From JBBATK01 sp044228685 (GTDB taxonomy: Bacteria; Bacteroidota; Ignavibacteria; Kapaibacteriales; NICIL-2): a stretch of 64,000 bases of DNA. A program made the position numbers and the translations under genes. Below the pieces are notes generated by a model. It was not told the origin of the DNA. It saw only the letters and a program-made list of their open reading frames with translations, and did no database searches. Location of the stretch: the NCBI GenBank assembly GCA_044228685.1, contig JBGAUL010000008.1, forward strand, positions 62,001 to 126,000, written 5' to 3'. Within the stretch, counting starts at the first letter, position 1. Every line of letters begins with the position of its first letter. Below are positions 26,464 to 35,304 of this stretch, one piece after another.

Positions 26464-27663
26464 ATGACATTACACGAAGCGCTGCCGCCATTTCGAACAG
26501 AGATTGAAATTGAACGCGTTCAATACGAGTCTGCTGAGGTAATAATCCTTCGTGATCCATTGGGCATCAGTGAGGAGAATCTGATGCTCGACGCAGGACT
26601 TCTTCCCCTGCTTGATTTACTCGATGGTGAGCAAACACTTCAATCTCTCGTGGAGATTCTCAAAACCGAAAATGGCGAGGATGTAGCCGTCGGAGAATTA
26701 GCCGCATTGATCGAAGCACTTGATGACGCCTGCTTGCTCAACAGCGAGAAGTTTTTTGATACTAAAGTCTTTCGCGATTCCGATGTACGACACGCCGTCT
26801 GCGCGGGCAGTGTGTATCCAGCGGAAAAAGAAGAACTGCATCGCTATCTCGACAACGTTCTTGCCGCCAATCCTTCACGAAGCTACCCCGCAAACGCGAA
26901 AGCTATAGTTGTTCCTCATATTGATTTTCGAGTTGATCCGGCTATTTACGCTGCTCCCTTTTTGGCAATACGCGAGAGCGACTTCAACTGTGTCATTCAT
27001 ATTGGCACCTCGCACTATGGTTGGCAGGATCGTTTCATCCTGAGCGATAAAGATTACATGACGCCTCTCGGTATGCTGCGCTGCGACAAAGCCTTTGTCT
27101 CTGAGTTGCGAGAAGGCATGAAACAGAGTCTTACGACAAATGACATTGCACACATGCCGGAACATTCGCTGGAGCTGCATCACGTCTTCTTGCAGCACTT
27201 GTTCCCCGACCGTGACTTCACCATCGTCCCAATTCTCGTGACTTCATTTCACGATTTGGTGAATGCACAGCGCGAACCAAACAGCGACAAGAAGATCAAG
27301 GAATTCTGTGATTTGCTTCGTGAATTATCGACTGCGAATGGACGTCGTCCGCTCTGGCTTGTCAGCGGCGACCTTGCCCACATCGGCCGACGCTTCGGCG
27401 ATTCTTGGGACGCACACGAAATGCTGGATACGCTGCGAAGTGAAGATTACGAAGTCATGGATGCAATGATCAAGGGCAAAGCAGATCGTTACTTCTCGAC
27501 TATTGCCACAAATCATGATCGTCGTCGGATCTGTGGACTGCCTCCGGTCTGGACGATGCTCAATGCTCTCAAGCCCGGATCCGGCACTGCACTCGATTAC
27601 AATCAGTGGAATGATGCTCCTACAGGAACTGCAGTGAGCTTTGGCAGTGCTGCTTGGTGGTAA
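26464..27663 (+). CDS. Memo-family protein (AmmeMemoRadiSam system protein B)
   Basis: 399 aa. The C-terminal 270 residues are a Memo domain, related to class III extradiol dioxygenases: VVPHIDFRVDPAIY, IHIGTSHYGWQ, MPEHSLELHHVFLQH and the later SGDLAHIGRRFGD carry the conserved His residues. The first 120 residues are an extra helical domain (LPLLDLLDGEQTLQSLVEIL) that recalls PqqD-like/RiPP-recognition domains. In the classic system a Memo protein is found with AMMECR1 and a radical-SAM protein; neither is near. The substrate is unknown. Confidence 0.87.
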   Translation: MTLHEALPPFRTEIEIERVQYESAEVIILRDPLGISEENLMLDAGLLPLLDLLDGEQTLQSLVEILKTENGEDVAVGELAALIEALDDACLLNSEKFFDTKVFRDSDVRHAVCAGSVYPAEKEELHRYLDNVLAANPSRSYPANAKAIVVPHIDFRVDPAIYAAPFLAIRESDFNCVIHIGTSHYGWQDRFILSDKDYMTPLGMLRCDKAFVSELREGMKQSLTTNDIAHMPEHSLELHHVFLQHLFPDRDFTIVPILVTSFHDLVNAQREPNSDKKIKEFCDLLRELSTANGRRPLWLVSGDLAHIGRRFGDSWDAHEMLDTLRSEDYEVMDAMIKGKADRYFSTIATNHDRRRICGLPPVWTMLNALKPGSGTALDYNQWNDAPTGTAVSFGSAAWW

Positions 27664-27716
27664 TCAGGGTCGAAGCGAAATCAGATTAGGTCAACGAACT
27701 TCGCGCCACATCATGA

Positions 27717-27929
27717 CTATTCTCCCTCTTCCTTTTCATGCTCCGCACGAATCTCAATGATTCTGAGTTCTGCTTGAGAAAGCAACTCACGCGTGTCTTT
27801 TACCAAAGCCATTCCCTCTTCGTACAACTTCATCATCTGTTCGAGTGGAATTGATCCATCTTCGAGTTGCTTTTGAATGTTTTCCAGACGTTCTAGTTGT
27901 TCGTCTAAACTGCGTGTTTTCTTTGCCAT
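27717..27929 (-). CDS. xseB: Exodeoxyribonuclease VII small subunit
   Basis: 70 aa, normal for XseB. It is almost entirely helical with the family pattern LDEQLERLENIQKQLEDG, IPLEQMMKLYEEGMALV. It binds the XseA large subunit; the complex degrades single-stranded DNA to oligonucleotides. It follows xseA by 59 bases on the same strand. Confidence 0.92.
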   Translation of the reverse strand: MAKKTRSLDEQLERLENIQKQLEDGSIPLEQMMKLYEEGMALVKDTRELLSQAELRIIEIRAEHEKEEGE

Positions 27930-27988
27930 GTGGTGTTAGGATATATTCAATAATTCCGGTGACAAGCTCTGTTCGTAAATCGGCAGCA

Positions 27989-29179
27989 CTATTCTTCTTT
28001 GACGACCTCGACGACAACTTCGGCGCGTTCCTTTTGTCTGCGAATAGTCACGCGATCGCCAGGAGCAAGCTGTTTGTCATTAGCAACAACATGACCATTC
28101 TTCTCCAACAAGGCAAAGCCTCGTTTGAGCGGAGAAAGCGGCTCCAAAACCTGGATCGTATTCTCCAGAGATCGAAGGCGCATCGAGACCAGCTGTGTAG
28201 CGTGTTGTACAGTTCGTGTCATCGAATGTTGGATGCGCTTGATGTTTTCTGCGCGCGACTGCAATACCTCAACGACCTTTTGTGTCACTTGTCCGCTTGT
28301 CCACTCCTCGAGCAATTCTCTATACTCCGCCAATCGCTGCTCCAGGGCGTCTCCAAAAAGATCTGAGAGTCGGTCGAGTTCAAAGCTTAACTCATCTGCC
28401 CTAATCGGCGTGCACAGCACTGCAGCGGCAGTCGGCGTAGCAGCACGAACATCAGCGACGAAATCGGCAATACTCACATCAGTCTCATGTCCCACAGCCG
28501 AAATGATTGGCGTACGGGCGTTGTATATTGCATCAGCGACAGCACGTGTGTTGAAAGACCACAAATCTTCGATTGATCCACCGCCGCGTCCTATGATGAT
28601 AACATCACAATCATGGGCTTCAAGGGCAGCGATTGCACGAACGATGTCTTGGGCTGATCCTTCACCTTGAACGAGGGTTGGACGAAACACAACGGTACTT
28701 GCCGGCATGCGTTGCTGAAGTGTAGACAGAATATCTCGAACAGCGGCACCCGTCGGCGACGTCGCAACACCGATTCGTTGCGGTATCCGCGGTAATGGCT
28801 TTTTACGAGCTTCGTCAAAATACCCGCTTTCGCGGAGTTCATTCTTGAGCTTTTCGAATGCAACATATAGTTCACCCAAACCTGCTGGCGTCATTCCAAA
28901 ACAGTCGATTTGGTAGTTGCCTTGAGATGGATACAAACTCAGTCGTCCGGTTACCACGACCTTGAGTCCGTCGCTTGGTTGCATTGAGATACTTCGCGTA
29001 CGCCACATAACACAGCGAATCTGCGCCGTATCATCTTTGAGGGTAAAGTAACGGTGACCGGAGCTGTGGTGTTTGTAATTGGAAATTTCACCTACAACGC
29101 GCACAAAAGGAAACTCGTTTTCGAGAGTTTCTTGGATGATGCGAGTGAGTAAAGTGACTGATAGCGCGTCGTTATTCAT
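27989..29179 (-). CDS. xseA: Exodeoxyribonuclease VII large subunit
   Basis: 396 aa. The N-terminal OB-fold (FPFVRVVGEISNYKHHSSG...RYFTLKD) binds ssDNA; the catalytic domain contains IGVATSPTGAAVRDIL, DVIIIGRGGGSIEDLWSF and ISAVGHETDVSIADFVAD. A long helical region follows, then a C-terminal beta segment. The start MNNDALSVTLLTR at 29179 is chosen because longer readings run through the promoter region of ispF. A TATGTTTG box lies 7-14 bases upstream, so the message may have almost no leader. Confidence 0.94.
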   Translation of the reverse strand: MNNDALSVTLLTRIIQETLENEFPFVRVVGEISNYKHHSSGHRYFTLKDDTAQIRCVMWRTRSISMQPSDGLKVVVTGRLSLYPSQGNYQIDCFGMTPAGLGELYVAFEKLKNELRESGYFDEARKKPLPRIPQRIGVATSPTGAAVRDILSTLQQRMPASTVVFRPTLVQGEGSAQDIVRAIAALEAHDCDVIIIGRGGGSIEDLWSFNTRAVADAIYNARTPIISAVGHETDVSIADFVADVRAATPTAAAVLCTPIRADELSFELDRLSDLFGDALEQRLAEYRELLEEWTSGQVTQKVVEVLQSRAENIKRIQHSMTRTVQHATQLVSMRLRSLENTIQVLEPLSPLKRGFALLEKNGHVVANDKQLAPGDRVTIRRQKERAEVVVEVVKEE

Positions 29180-29185
29180 ACGCTG

Positions 29186-29193
29186 CAAACATA
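29186..29193 (-). promoter_or_regulatory. Predicted -7 box of xseA (TATGTTTG)
   Basis: Exact TAnnTTTG on the minus strand. A start site 5-8 bases downstream would fall on or next to the xseA ATG. No good -33 TTTG at the usual spacing. Confidence 0.45.
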
Positions 29194-29287
29194 CTGCTCG
29201 AGAAACTAGGTGTAGGTTAAAGTGCATGAGTCTTTTTCCACCGTTGAGAGATTTATCAATCAAAAGTGGACAACTAACAATCTTCTT

Positions 29288-29764
29288 ATGGTAGGCTTCG
29301 GATATGATGTGCATCGACTAGCAGAAGGCGAAAGTCTGATCTTGGCCGGTGTGCAAATAGAATCAAATCTCGGTACAGTCGCACATTCCGACGGTGACGT
29401 GTTACTTCACGCAGTATGCGATGCCATTCTTGGTGCAGCAGGACTCGGTGATATCGGCGAGCATTTTCCCGACACGGATCAACAATGGAAGAATGCCCCA
29501 TCATCTCACTTTGTACGCGAAGCAATTCGCCTAGTTATCGAGAGGAATCTCTATTTGGTCAATCTCGACGTCGCATTGGTTCTGGAAGCTCCCAAGCTAA
29601 AGAAGTACAAAGAAGCAATGAGACTGGAGCTAGCATCTATGTCAGGCTTGAGTCCTGATCGCGTCAATATCAAAGCCACAACCTCAGAAAAGTTAGGCTT
29701 TGTTGGCAGAGGCGAAGGTGTTGAAGCCTTTTGCGTGTGTGAACTTCAGTCGAAGAACGCGTGA
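29288..29764 (+). CDS. ispF: 2-C-methyl-D-erythritol 2,4-cyclodiphosphate synthase
   Basis: 158 aa. Step 5 of the MEP isoprenoid pathway: makes the cyclic diphosphate from CDP-ME 2-phosphate with loss of CMP. The metal motif is GYDVHRL (Asp and His), followed by HSDGDVLLHAVCDA, LGDIGEHFPDTD and, at the C-terminus, KATTSEKLGFVGRGEG. The ATG at 29288 gives the standard N-terminus. It is the first gene of a tightly overlapping run with the histidine kinase, ruvX and the GWxTD gene. Confidence 0.96.
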   Translation: MVGFGYDVHRLAEGESLILAGVQIESNLGTVAHSDGDVLLHAVCDAILGAAGLGDIGEHFPDTDQQWKNAPSSHFVREAIRLVIERNLYLVNLDVALVLEAPKLKKYKEAMRLELASMSGLSPDRVNIKATTSEKLGFVGRGEGVEAFCVCELQSKNA

Positions 29765-31836
29765 AACGGCTTATTACCATAGCCTGCTTGTTCGTTATAG
29801 GTCTTGCATTGCATGCTCAGCCCTACGCGCAGAACTTGACGGTGGTACAGAAGTCGGACTTCCCCAGTCCGACCGTACGTGCCTATGATATGCAGGGCCA
29901 AGTACAAAGCCGACTCAGCTTCCAACAGCGCGAACAGACAATTGATCTCAACCTCGAAGAACAATCGCGTCTCTTTACCTTGCAGCTTCGCTGTGATTCA
30001 CTAGTGTGGATTGGCTTTCATAGCAAGAAGTGGAACCTTCTAGGACGTCAGGGAGATTCACTCTCGCTCTTTGAGATCAGTGACGGACAAGTCGTCAAGC
30101 AACAGTTATTGCTTCACACATCCGAAATGCAAGCGATTCGTAGTGATGAGCTGCACTTCTGTTTCCAGAGCGCTGACACTGTTACAGTAGTCGGTTATGA
30201 TTCTCCTGAGATTCAGAATTTGAATGTACGTCACTTCACTCCCAATCAGCGATCGATCAGATACGTCTACGCTCGTGCAAACGAACTCGTCATTTTCTCG
30301 GACATCGGCAATTCGATGTTGGCAGTTGAAGAGCAGAGCGATGCGCAATCGCAATCGGTTGGCTTGATATCGTCTTTAGGTTCGCTTCATACTTGTACCG
30401 GATCGCGTGTGTACTCAGTTGGCGCTTCTGCAGGACGCTATATACTGCATAGCCTGGATGTGCATACAGCAGATCACCAACATCGTTCCTTCGGCATTCC
30501 ATCATCCTTTTTCGAACCCTATTGCTTGAGCGTCTCCAACGACACGGTCGTTATTGTGTTCAAGAATGGTCTCGTTCGATTCGACTCGCGCGGCATCATA
30601 TCCGCCGATGAAATCTCTTTTTTTGAATTTGGCGACACACAGTGTGCTATCAATGTTTTGTCAAACAAGCTTGTCATCCAGAACACTGATCACGAGATAG
30701 TGCTGGATGTGCATACCGACTCTTGGCATGCAGTCCGCGTTGCAATTACTGCCATTCAAACCTATGCGCCTCCAATTCTCATCGCTCTTTTGTTGCTTGT
30801 CGTTTCGCTCCGCATGTTGCGCTACAGACGTCAGCTTCGCGACGTGTTGGAATTGGGTTCCAGTGGAATATCATTCGTCGTTGACAAAGGCATGAAGGTT
30901 CGTCGTATGAACTCACGTGCACGTGACTTGTTTGAAATGGACGCCAGTACGCCACTCCGCAGGGTCTTGAAATACTATTGCAATGGCGAGTCACAACGCG
31001 TCGTTGAGAGTTTTGTCGCAAGCGCCATGGCTGTTCGCGGCACTCAAACTCAGAAATTGATGATCAAGCATGAAGGCGGCGATAAGGAAATCATTTTTAC
31101 AGCGCAGGCCTTGCATTCTCTTAGTGGTGCATTTGATGGTCTGGTAGTGAGTGGTGTAGACATCACAGAAGAGCTTGAACGTAAGCGTATAGTTAACTGG
31201 GCGCAATTAGCTCACGACATGCAGACCAATTTGTCAATCATCAAGCTCAATGCTCAACAGATGAGTGGCGCAGTGGCACCGGATCACGAAGATCAGCGCT
31301 TGCGTATTGTGCACCAAGCAAGTTTGTTGCTTCAACGCGTGCGGGATATTGTCAGTATTGGACGAGACGAGCAGCTACACGTAGAAGACATTGACCTAAG
31401 CGCATTGTTTTCAGACGTCGTCCGAGAATTCGACGACGAGTCGTTCGGCGACATACGATTCGTCCAACCTCAGCATCCGATTATATGTCGTATTGACCGA
31501 GCGAAAATGTTGCGAGCGGTTAGAAATGCCGTAGAGAATGCCATCCGTGCATTGCGAACCAAAGGTGGCACAATCGAATTGAGTGTTCAGCGCAGTAGAA
31601 CCGAGTGTATTATTGCAGTGCGCGATGATGGTGCGGGTATGGATGAACAAACGCGATTGAATTTCTTCCGTCCCTACTTCTCTAATTACCGTCAGTTCGG
31701 CGGAACCGGAATTGGGACCATGATTATGCAGCGCGCGGTTGAGTTACATAGTGGTAGTATTGAAGTTATTACGGCACCTGGTGAAGGTACAACGATTCAA
31801 TTCAAATTACCCCTGGCTGTGTATGTCCGCGGATGA
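29761..31836 (+). CDS. Membrane-bound sensor histidine kinase
   Basis: 691 aa from a GTG that overlaps the ispF stop by 4 bases. A signal peptide/first membrane helix (about 4-19) precedes a large extracytoplasmic sensor of about 310 residues with no recognised domain, beta-rich in look. A second membrane helix is at about 336-355. Next comes a PAS-like region (LGSSGISFVVDKGMKVRRMN), the dimerisation helix with His485 in LAHDMQTNLSIIKL, and an ATPase domain with ENAIRALRTKGG, DDGAGMDE (from about 622) and GGTGIGTMIM. There is no receiver domain and no response regulator next door, so it is an orphan kinase. Confidence 0.9.
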   Translation: MKRLITIACLFVIGLALHAQPYAQNLTVVQKSDFPSPTVRAYDMQGQVQSRLSFQQREQTIDLNLEEQSRLFTLQLRCDSLVWIGFHSKKWNLLGRQGDSLSLFEISDGQVVKQQLLLHTSEMQAIRSDELHFCFQSADTVTVVGYDSPEIQNLNVRHFTPNQRSIRYVYARANELVIFSDIGNSMLAVEEQSDAQSQSVGLISSLGSLHTCTGSRVYSVGASAGRYILHSLDVHTADHQHRSFGIPSSFFEPYCLSVSNDTVVIVFKNGLVRFDSRGIISADEISFFEFGDTQCAINVLSNKLVIQNTDHEIVLDVHTDSWHAVRVAITAIQTYAPPILIALLLLVVSLRMLRYRRQLRDVLELGSSGISFVVDKGMKVRRMNSRARDLFEMDASTPLRRVLKYYCNGESQRVVESFVASAMAVRGTQTQKLMIKHEGGDKEIIFTAQALHSLSGAFDGLVVSGVDITEELERKRIVNWAQLAHDMQTNLSIIKLNAQQMSGAVAPDHEDQRLRIVHQASLLLQRVRDIVSIGRDEQLHVEDIDLSALFSDVVREFDDESFGDIRFVQPQHPIICRIDRAKMLRAVRNAVENAIRALRTKGGTIELSVQRSRTECIIAVRDDGAGMDEQTRLNFFRPYFSNYRQFGGTGIGTMIMQRAVELHSGSIEVITAPGEGTTIQFKLPLAVYVRG

Positions 31837-32272
31837 GATTCGTGCAATTATCAAAGGCAAGCGTATAGCGTCATTCGACTTCGGAATGAAGCGCATTGGC
31901 TGGGCGGTCTGCGACGAGATGCACATTACAACCTCGCCAAAAGGGGTTTTATATAGAACTGAAGATGATTTCTGGGAAATGTTGCTGGCAGGACTCGTCC
32001 GTGAACGAGTATCAGCCTGTATTGTAGGCATTCCCTATCGTTTGGATAGTCAGCAAAGCAAAATAATAGAGGCAATACGGACGTTTATAGAAGAACTGAA
32101 GAAGCGAAGCGGTCTGGTTGTTCTTGAAGTCGATGAAGCATTTTCATCCCGTAGAGCGGTCGAGACGATGATTCAAATCGGCGTGCCTAAACTAAAGCGA
32201 CGTGAAAAGGAACGCACGGATGAGATAGCGGCGGCGATAATACTGAGAGATTTCTTAGCGGAGTACGAATGA
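31823..32272 (+). CDS. ruvX: YqgF/RuvX-type Holliday junction resolvase-like protein
   Basis: 149 aa. The RNase H-fold acidic residues are visible: ASFDFGMKRIGWAV, IVGIPY, EVDEAFSSRRA and RTDEIAAAIIL. Essential in many bacteria, linked to 16S rRNA 5' end processing as well as to junction cleavage. The start at 31823 overlaps the kinase gene by 14 bases, and the end overlaps the next gene by 4 bases (ATGA). The motif usually reading GxP-x3-D-G is IPYRLD here. Confidence 0.9.
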   Translation: MSADEIRAIIKGKRIASFDFGMKRIGWAVCDEMHITTSPKGVLYRTEDDFWEMLLAGLVRERVSACIVGIPYRLDSQQSKIIEAIRTFIEELKKRSGLVVLEVDEAFSSRRAVETMIQIGVPKLKRREKERTDEIAAAIILRDFLAEYE

Positions 32273-33606
32273 GAGTTTTATGCATAGTGTTGAGTTCTTT
32301 GTTGCTAGCGACAGTGGCAAAGGCACAAGTACCGCCACAAGCAGTAGCACCTGCTCCGCGAAGTGATTTCTTTTGCGATGCGAGTTTCACAACGACCTCC
32401 GGAACTTCTGAATTGCAGGCACTCGTCGTGTTTCGATTAAGCAACGAGCTCTTGAATTTTATCACTGAAACTCGTTCCGGCACTTCACGCTATCAAGCTC
32501 CCTATTCGATCGTTATTGAGTGCACTGATACAAGCGGCGTAATTCGTCAAAGTCGACAACTCTTCGATACTATTCGTTGCGACAAATTCGATCAGACCAA
32601 TTCAACTGCGCTCAATGCGCTTCGGAGCATTTCCCTTGCCTTGAACTGGTCGGCTTATACCATAAACGTAGAAATTGAACAGCGTGAAGTTACAGTAGCA
32701 CGCTGGCGCTCACGACTGTTGCGTCCATCACCTATCAACCAACTTCGTCTTATGGCTCCGCCGCTCTTCGCAAAACAGGTCGCTAGCACTAGTATAGATT
32801 TCGTTCCCGGTAGTGGCGGCTTTGAGTTTCGTTCTGAGAATGTAAGCGCGGTGTTCAGTTGCTCTGACATTTCTTCATCCGACAAATGGCAGTTTTCCTG
32901 CAAACGTATTGGCATGAAGGATGAGTTTTTTAGCTCGAGCAGCTCTGAGTTCAGCGGTAATTGCTCGATCAAGCGACATGTTTTGATTGCGCCCGGTGAT
33001 CATGATCGACTTACGCAAAATTGCAGCTTTGCCCTATCTGATGCGCCCCAAGGAGTCAATGCTGGACTGATCATAGCTGACTTAGAAAGCGCGACCTTAG
33101 CACCCGGTAGTTATCAATTGAAATTATTCAAGAGCGGCTCGAAAGACACGCTGACTACGGATGTTGAATGTCGTTGGATGAATATTCCGCTGAGTTTTCG
33201 CAATATCACTTATGCCCTGCACCTCATGAGCTACATCGCGTCTGAAGCTGACTGCGACAAGCTTAGCGACGGAAGTGAAAAAGAATGTCGCAAGAAACTC
33301 ATTACTTGGTGGAAGAAGTTCGATCCAACGCCCAACACTCTCTATAACGAAGCAATGATGGCCTTCTTTAGAAGGGCTGATGAAGCACGCTTGAACTACA
33401 TGAATGCTGTCGAGCCGGATGGATCTCGTACAGAGCGTGGTAAGGTCTACATCCTCTACGGCAGTCCGACTTCATTGGAAGTAAAGCAACAGCCAGGTGG
33501 TGTTTCAAAGGAAGTGTGGACCTATCAAAACAAGGTGAAGAAGAAGATTACCTTCGAGACTGATCATAATAATGTCTTTCGCGTCGTCCGAGTTGATATT
33601 TTGTAA
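32269..33606 (+). CDS. Secreted GWxTD-domain protein
   Basis: 445 aa with a signal peptide (MRVLCIVLSSLLLATVAKAQ). The long middle part is beta-rich with no known domain. The last 110 or so residues match the GWxTD domain of FCB-group proteins: a Lys/Cys-rich helix, then KLITWWKKFDPTPNTLYNEA (the GWxTD core reads WWKKFD), then ERGKVYILYGSPTSLEV and VWTYQNKVKKKITFE. Function unknown; these proteins are predicted to be in the periplasm or on the surface. Overlaps ruvX by 4 bases. It ends 8 bases from the convergent permease gene, with no terminator between. Confidence 0.85.
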   Translation: MRVLCIVLSSLLLATVAKAQVPPQAVAPAPRSDFFCDASFTTTSGTSELQALVVFRLSNELLNFITETRSGTSRYQAPYSIVIECTDTSGVIRQSRQLFDTIRCDKFDQTNSTALNALRSISLALNWSAYTINVEIEQREVTVARWRSRLLRPSPINQLRLMAPPLFAKQVASTSIDFVPGSGGFEFRSENVSAVFSCSDISSSDKWQFSCKRIGMKDEFFSSSSSEFSGNCSIKRHVLIAPGDHDRLTQNCSFALSDAPQGVNAGLIIADLESATLAPGSYQLKLFKSGSKDTLTTDVECRWMNIPLSFRNITYALHLMSYIASEADCDKLSDGSEKECRKKLITWWKKFDPTPNTLYNEAMMAFFRRADEARLNYMNAVEPDGSRTERGKVYILYGSPTSLEVKQQPGGVSKEVWTYQNKVKKKITFETDHNNVFRVVRVDIL

Positions 33607-33614
33607 GGTCTCGC

Positions 33615-34763
33615 TTATTTCAGCTTGACTGACCTATACGTACCACCCGATTGTGTGCGTTGTGTGAATTGACGCAGCGCAATCATCACCAGCAGACCCG
33701 TTGCTCCCAGCGAAATGGCATAGAGCAAAATGCTCTCAACTGTGCCAAGGTCTTGATGCAAGCAGCGTGACATACCAAGACTATATCCCGAATACAATGG
33801 AATCCATTTCAACACTGACAAGACAGGTGATGCGTGCTGGGAAACCGTACTGAGCATCAACGTTAGTGGTATAATCAGCGCCAAGGTGGTTAGAGTAGAT
33901 GCACTCTGCGCGCTTGCCTCAGTTTCAATCGAGGCTGCCAACAAGAGATAGAGTGCGCTGAAAACAAGGAAGCAGAGAAATGCGTGTATCGCAACAACAA
34001 TCGCGATAGATGTAAACTGCAAATCAAAAATTTGGGTTGTGGCAATACTGATGACGGTGATCCACAGCACACAATGCACTATACCGACGGCTACGATGCT
34101 TAAGTACTTACCGAAGATGAATTCAGCCGGGGATGATGAAGAAACGACGACATCCAGCAAACGACTCTGACGCTCTTCGAACATGGATCGTACCAGGAGT
34201 TGACCGGTACCACTACTCATCGTCATGCTGAGAATGTTTAGCGCAATGAGACTCAAGAGCATGAGCACTTGCGACGACTCGTCTTTACCCTCTTCTGCTT
34301 TCTCAATGCTCTTCACTGATTCAGCATGAATACTTGTACAGTAGTCAAGAGCGGCTGCAGTTATGGCACCAAGATCTTCATTCTTCGTGCTGTTGCTCAA
34401 TACCTGTACGACAACGCTTCCGTTCACTCGTCGAATGTCGAGCAAAGCGTCAAAGTGATGATTATCGAGCAGCTCACGCGGCTGTATCGGCACATAGAGA
34501 AAACGCGCCTGTCCGCTTGGGCTGTTATAGTGCTCGGCGAAGTATCTCGACAACGAAGCGCCGTACATTTCGGTATAGTCGACGAAACCGATGGTTTGTG
34601 TTTGATGCTCCGACGTGGACTTGTGAAGAGAATGACGAAGCGGATAGAATGTCGTGACGATTGTCAGGAGTGGCGACAAGACCAACATGAAAACCAGTAC
34701 CGGGGAGCGCATCCGCTGCCTAAACTCAAATGACGCAATGATCCCCAGTCGGCGTAGGTTCAT
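33615..34763 (-). CDS. ABC-2 type exporter permease (NatB-like)
   Basis: 382 aa. One N-terminal membrane helix (about 16-40), a large extracytoplasmic domain of about 130 residues, and about five C-terminal helices: the NatB/ABC-2 permease layout. MRSPVLVFMLVLSP at the first helix and FEERQSRLLDVVVSSSSPAEFIFGKY before helix 3 are typical. The start at 34763 overlaps the upstream stop as ATGA; an upstream in-frame start at 34793 is less likely. No ATP-binding subunit lies next to it here, so the partner must be elsewhere. Substrate unknown. Confidence 0.85.
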   Translation of the reverse strand: MNLRRLGIIASFEFRQRMRSPVLVFMLVLSPLLTIVTTFYPLRHSLHKSTSEHQTQTIGFVDYTEMYGASLSRYFAEHYNSPSGQARFLYVPIQPRELLDNHHFDALLDIRRVNGSVVVQVLSNSTKNEDLGAITAAALDYCTSIHAESVKSIEKAEEGKDESSQVLMLLSLIALNILSMTMSSGTGQLLVRSMFEERQSRLLDVVVSSSSPAEFIFGKYLSIVAVGIVHCVLWITVISIATTQIFDLQFTSIAIVVAIHAFLCFLVFSALYLLLAASIETEASAQSASTLTTLALIIPLTLMLSTVSQHASPVLSVLKWIPLYSGYSLGMSRCLHQDLGTVESILLYAISLGATGLLVMIALRQFTQRTQSGGTYRSVKLK

Positions 34764-35155
34764 GAACGTGGTTCCCAGTCTAATCCCTCGCAAGGAATGT
34801 ATTCATTCGTCACATGCTCGTCGTAACGAAAACAGGTCTGACCAGTGCGATTGAAATGCTTGCATTGTCCGCAGAGGGTGCTTAAGGTCATTTCCTCAAT
34901 ATGCTCATTGAACACATGATACTGCCTGTAAGCAGGATAAGCAACATAGCCCCAGAGCATGATAAGTGTAATGAGATAGGTGCTTTCATCGCCACGCCAA
35001 TTCCACAACAAGAAACCAAAGACGATGGTGATGAGTGCTCGCATCAGCGCGCCACTCACAATTGAGCCCGTGGTAAATCGCGGAGCTCCATCGTTGTGTT
35101 GCAGTCCTTGGCGAAGGAGTATTTGATCAAAAGTAAAATCGAGCATGTTCAGCAC
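34760..35155 (-). CDS. Small membrane protein with Cys cluster
   Basis: 131 aa, unrecognised. Two hydrophobic segments (about 32-50 and 58-76) are followed by a soluble tail with TLCGQCKHFNRTGQTCFRYD and IPCEG: a C-x2-C and two more Cys that could bind a metal. A second ATG at 35146 is an equally good start, because the predicted transcription start is only a few bases before 35155. It is coupled by ATGA overlap to the ABC-2 permease, so the two probably work together. Confidence 0.75.
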   Translation of the reverse strand: MLNMLDFTFDQILLRQGLQHNDGAPRFTTGSIVSGALMRALITIVFGFLLWNWRGDESTYLITLIMLWGYVAYPAYRQYHVFNEHIEEMTLSTLCGQCKHFNRTGQTCFRYDEHVTNEYIPCEGLDWEPRS

Positions 35156-35165
35156 CTCAGTGATA

Positions 35166-35173
35166 CAAAGATA
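35166..35173 (-). promoter_or_regulatory. Predicted -7 box (TATCTTTG), minus strand
   Basis: Exact TAnnTTTG for the 34760-35155 gene and the permease. An ATTG lies 17 bases upstream as a possible -33. It is divergent from the box at 35275. Confidence 0.5.
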
Positions 35174-35274
35174 GAAACTGTTAGGAGGCGCAATTGCACG
35201 ATGCTATGCCCGCCTTGGCGACAAAGACCTCACGATCTTCATTCTTCTCGTCGATCCTGTGATGTACGAAAGAG

Positions 35275-35282
35275 TATTTTTG
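35275..35282 (+). promoter_or_regulatory. Predicted -7 box (TATTTTTG), plus strand
   Basis: Exact TAnnTTTG, 23 bases before the ATG at 35305. It shares GTATTTTTGTACA with the peroxiredoxin box. A start site near 35289 would leave a leader of about 15 bases carrying the GGGGA ribosome site. Confidence 0.5.
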
Positions 35283-35304
35283 TACATCACTAGGGGAAAT
35301 GTCT

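Noticed and set aside
28125..28670. 181-codon plus-strand frame
   Set aside because: Antisense shadow of xseA; composition follows the opposite strand codons.
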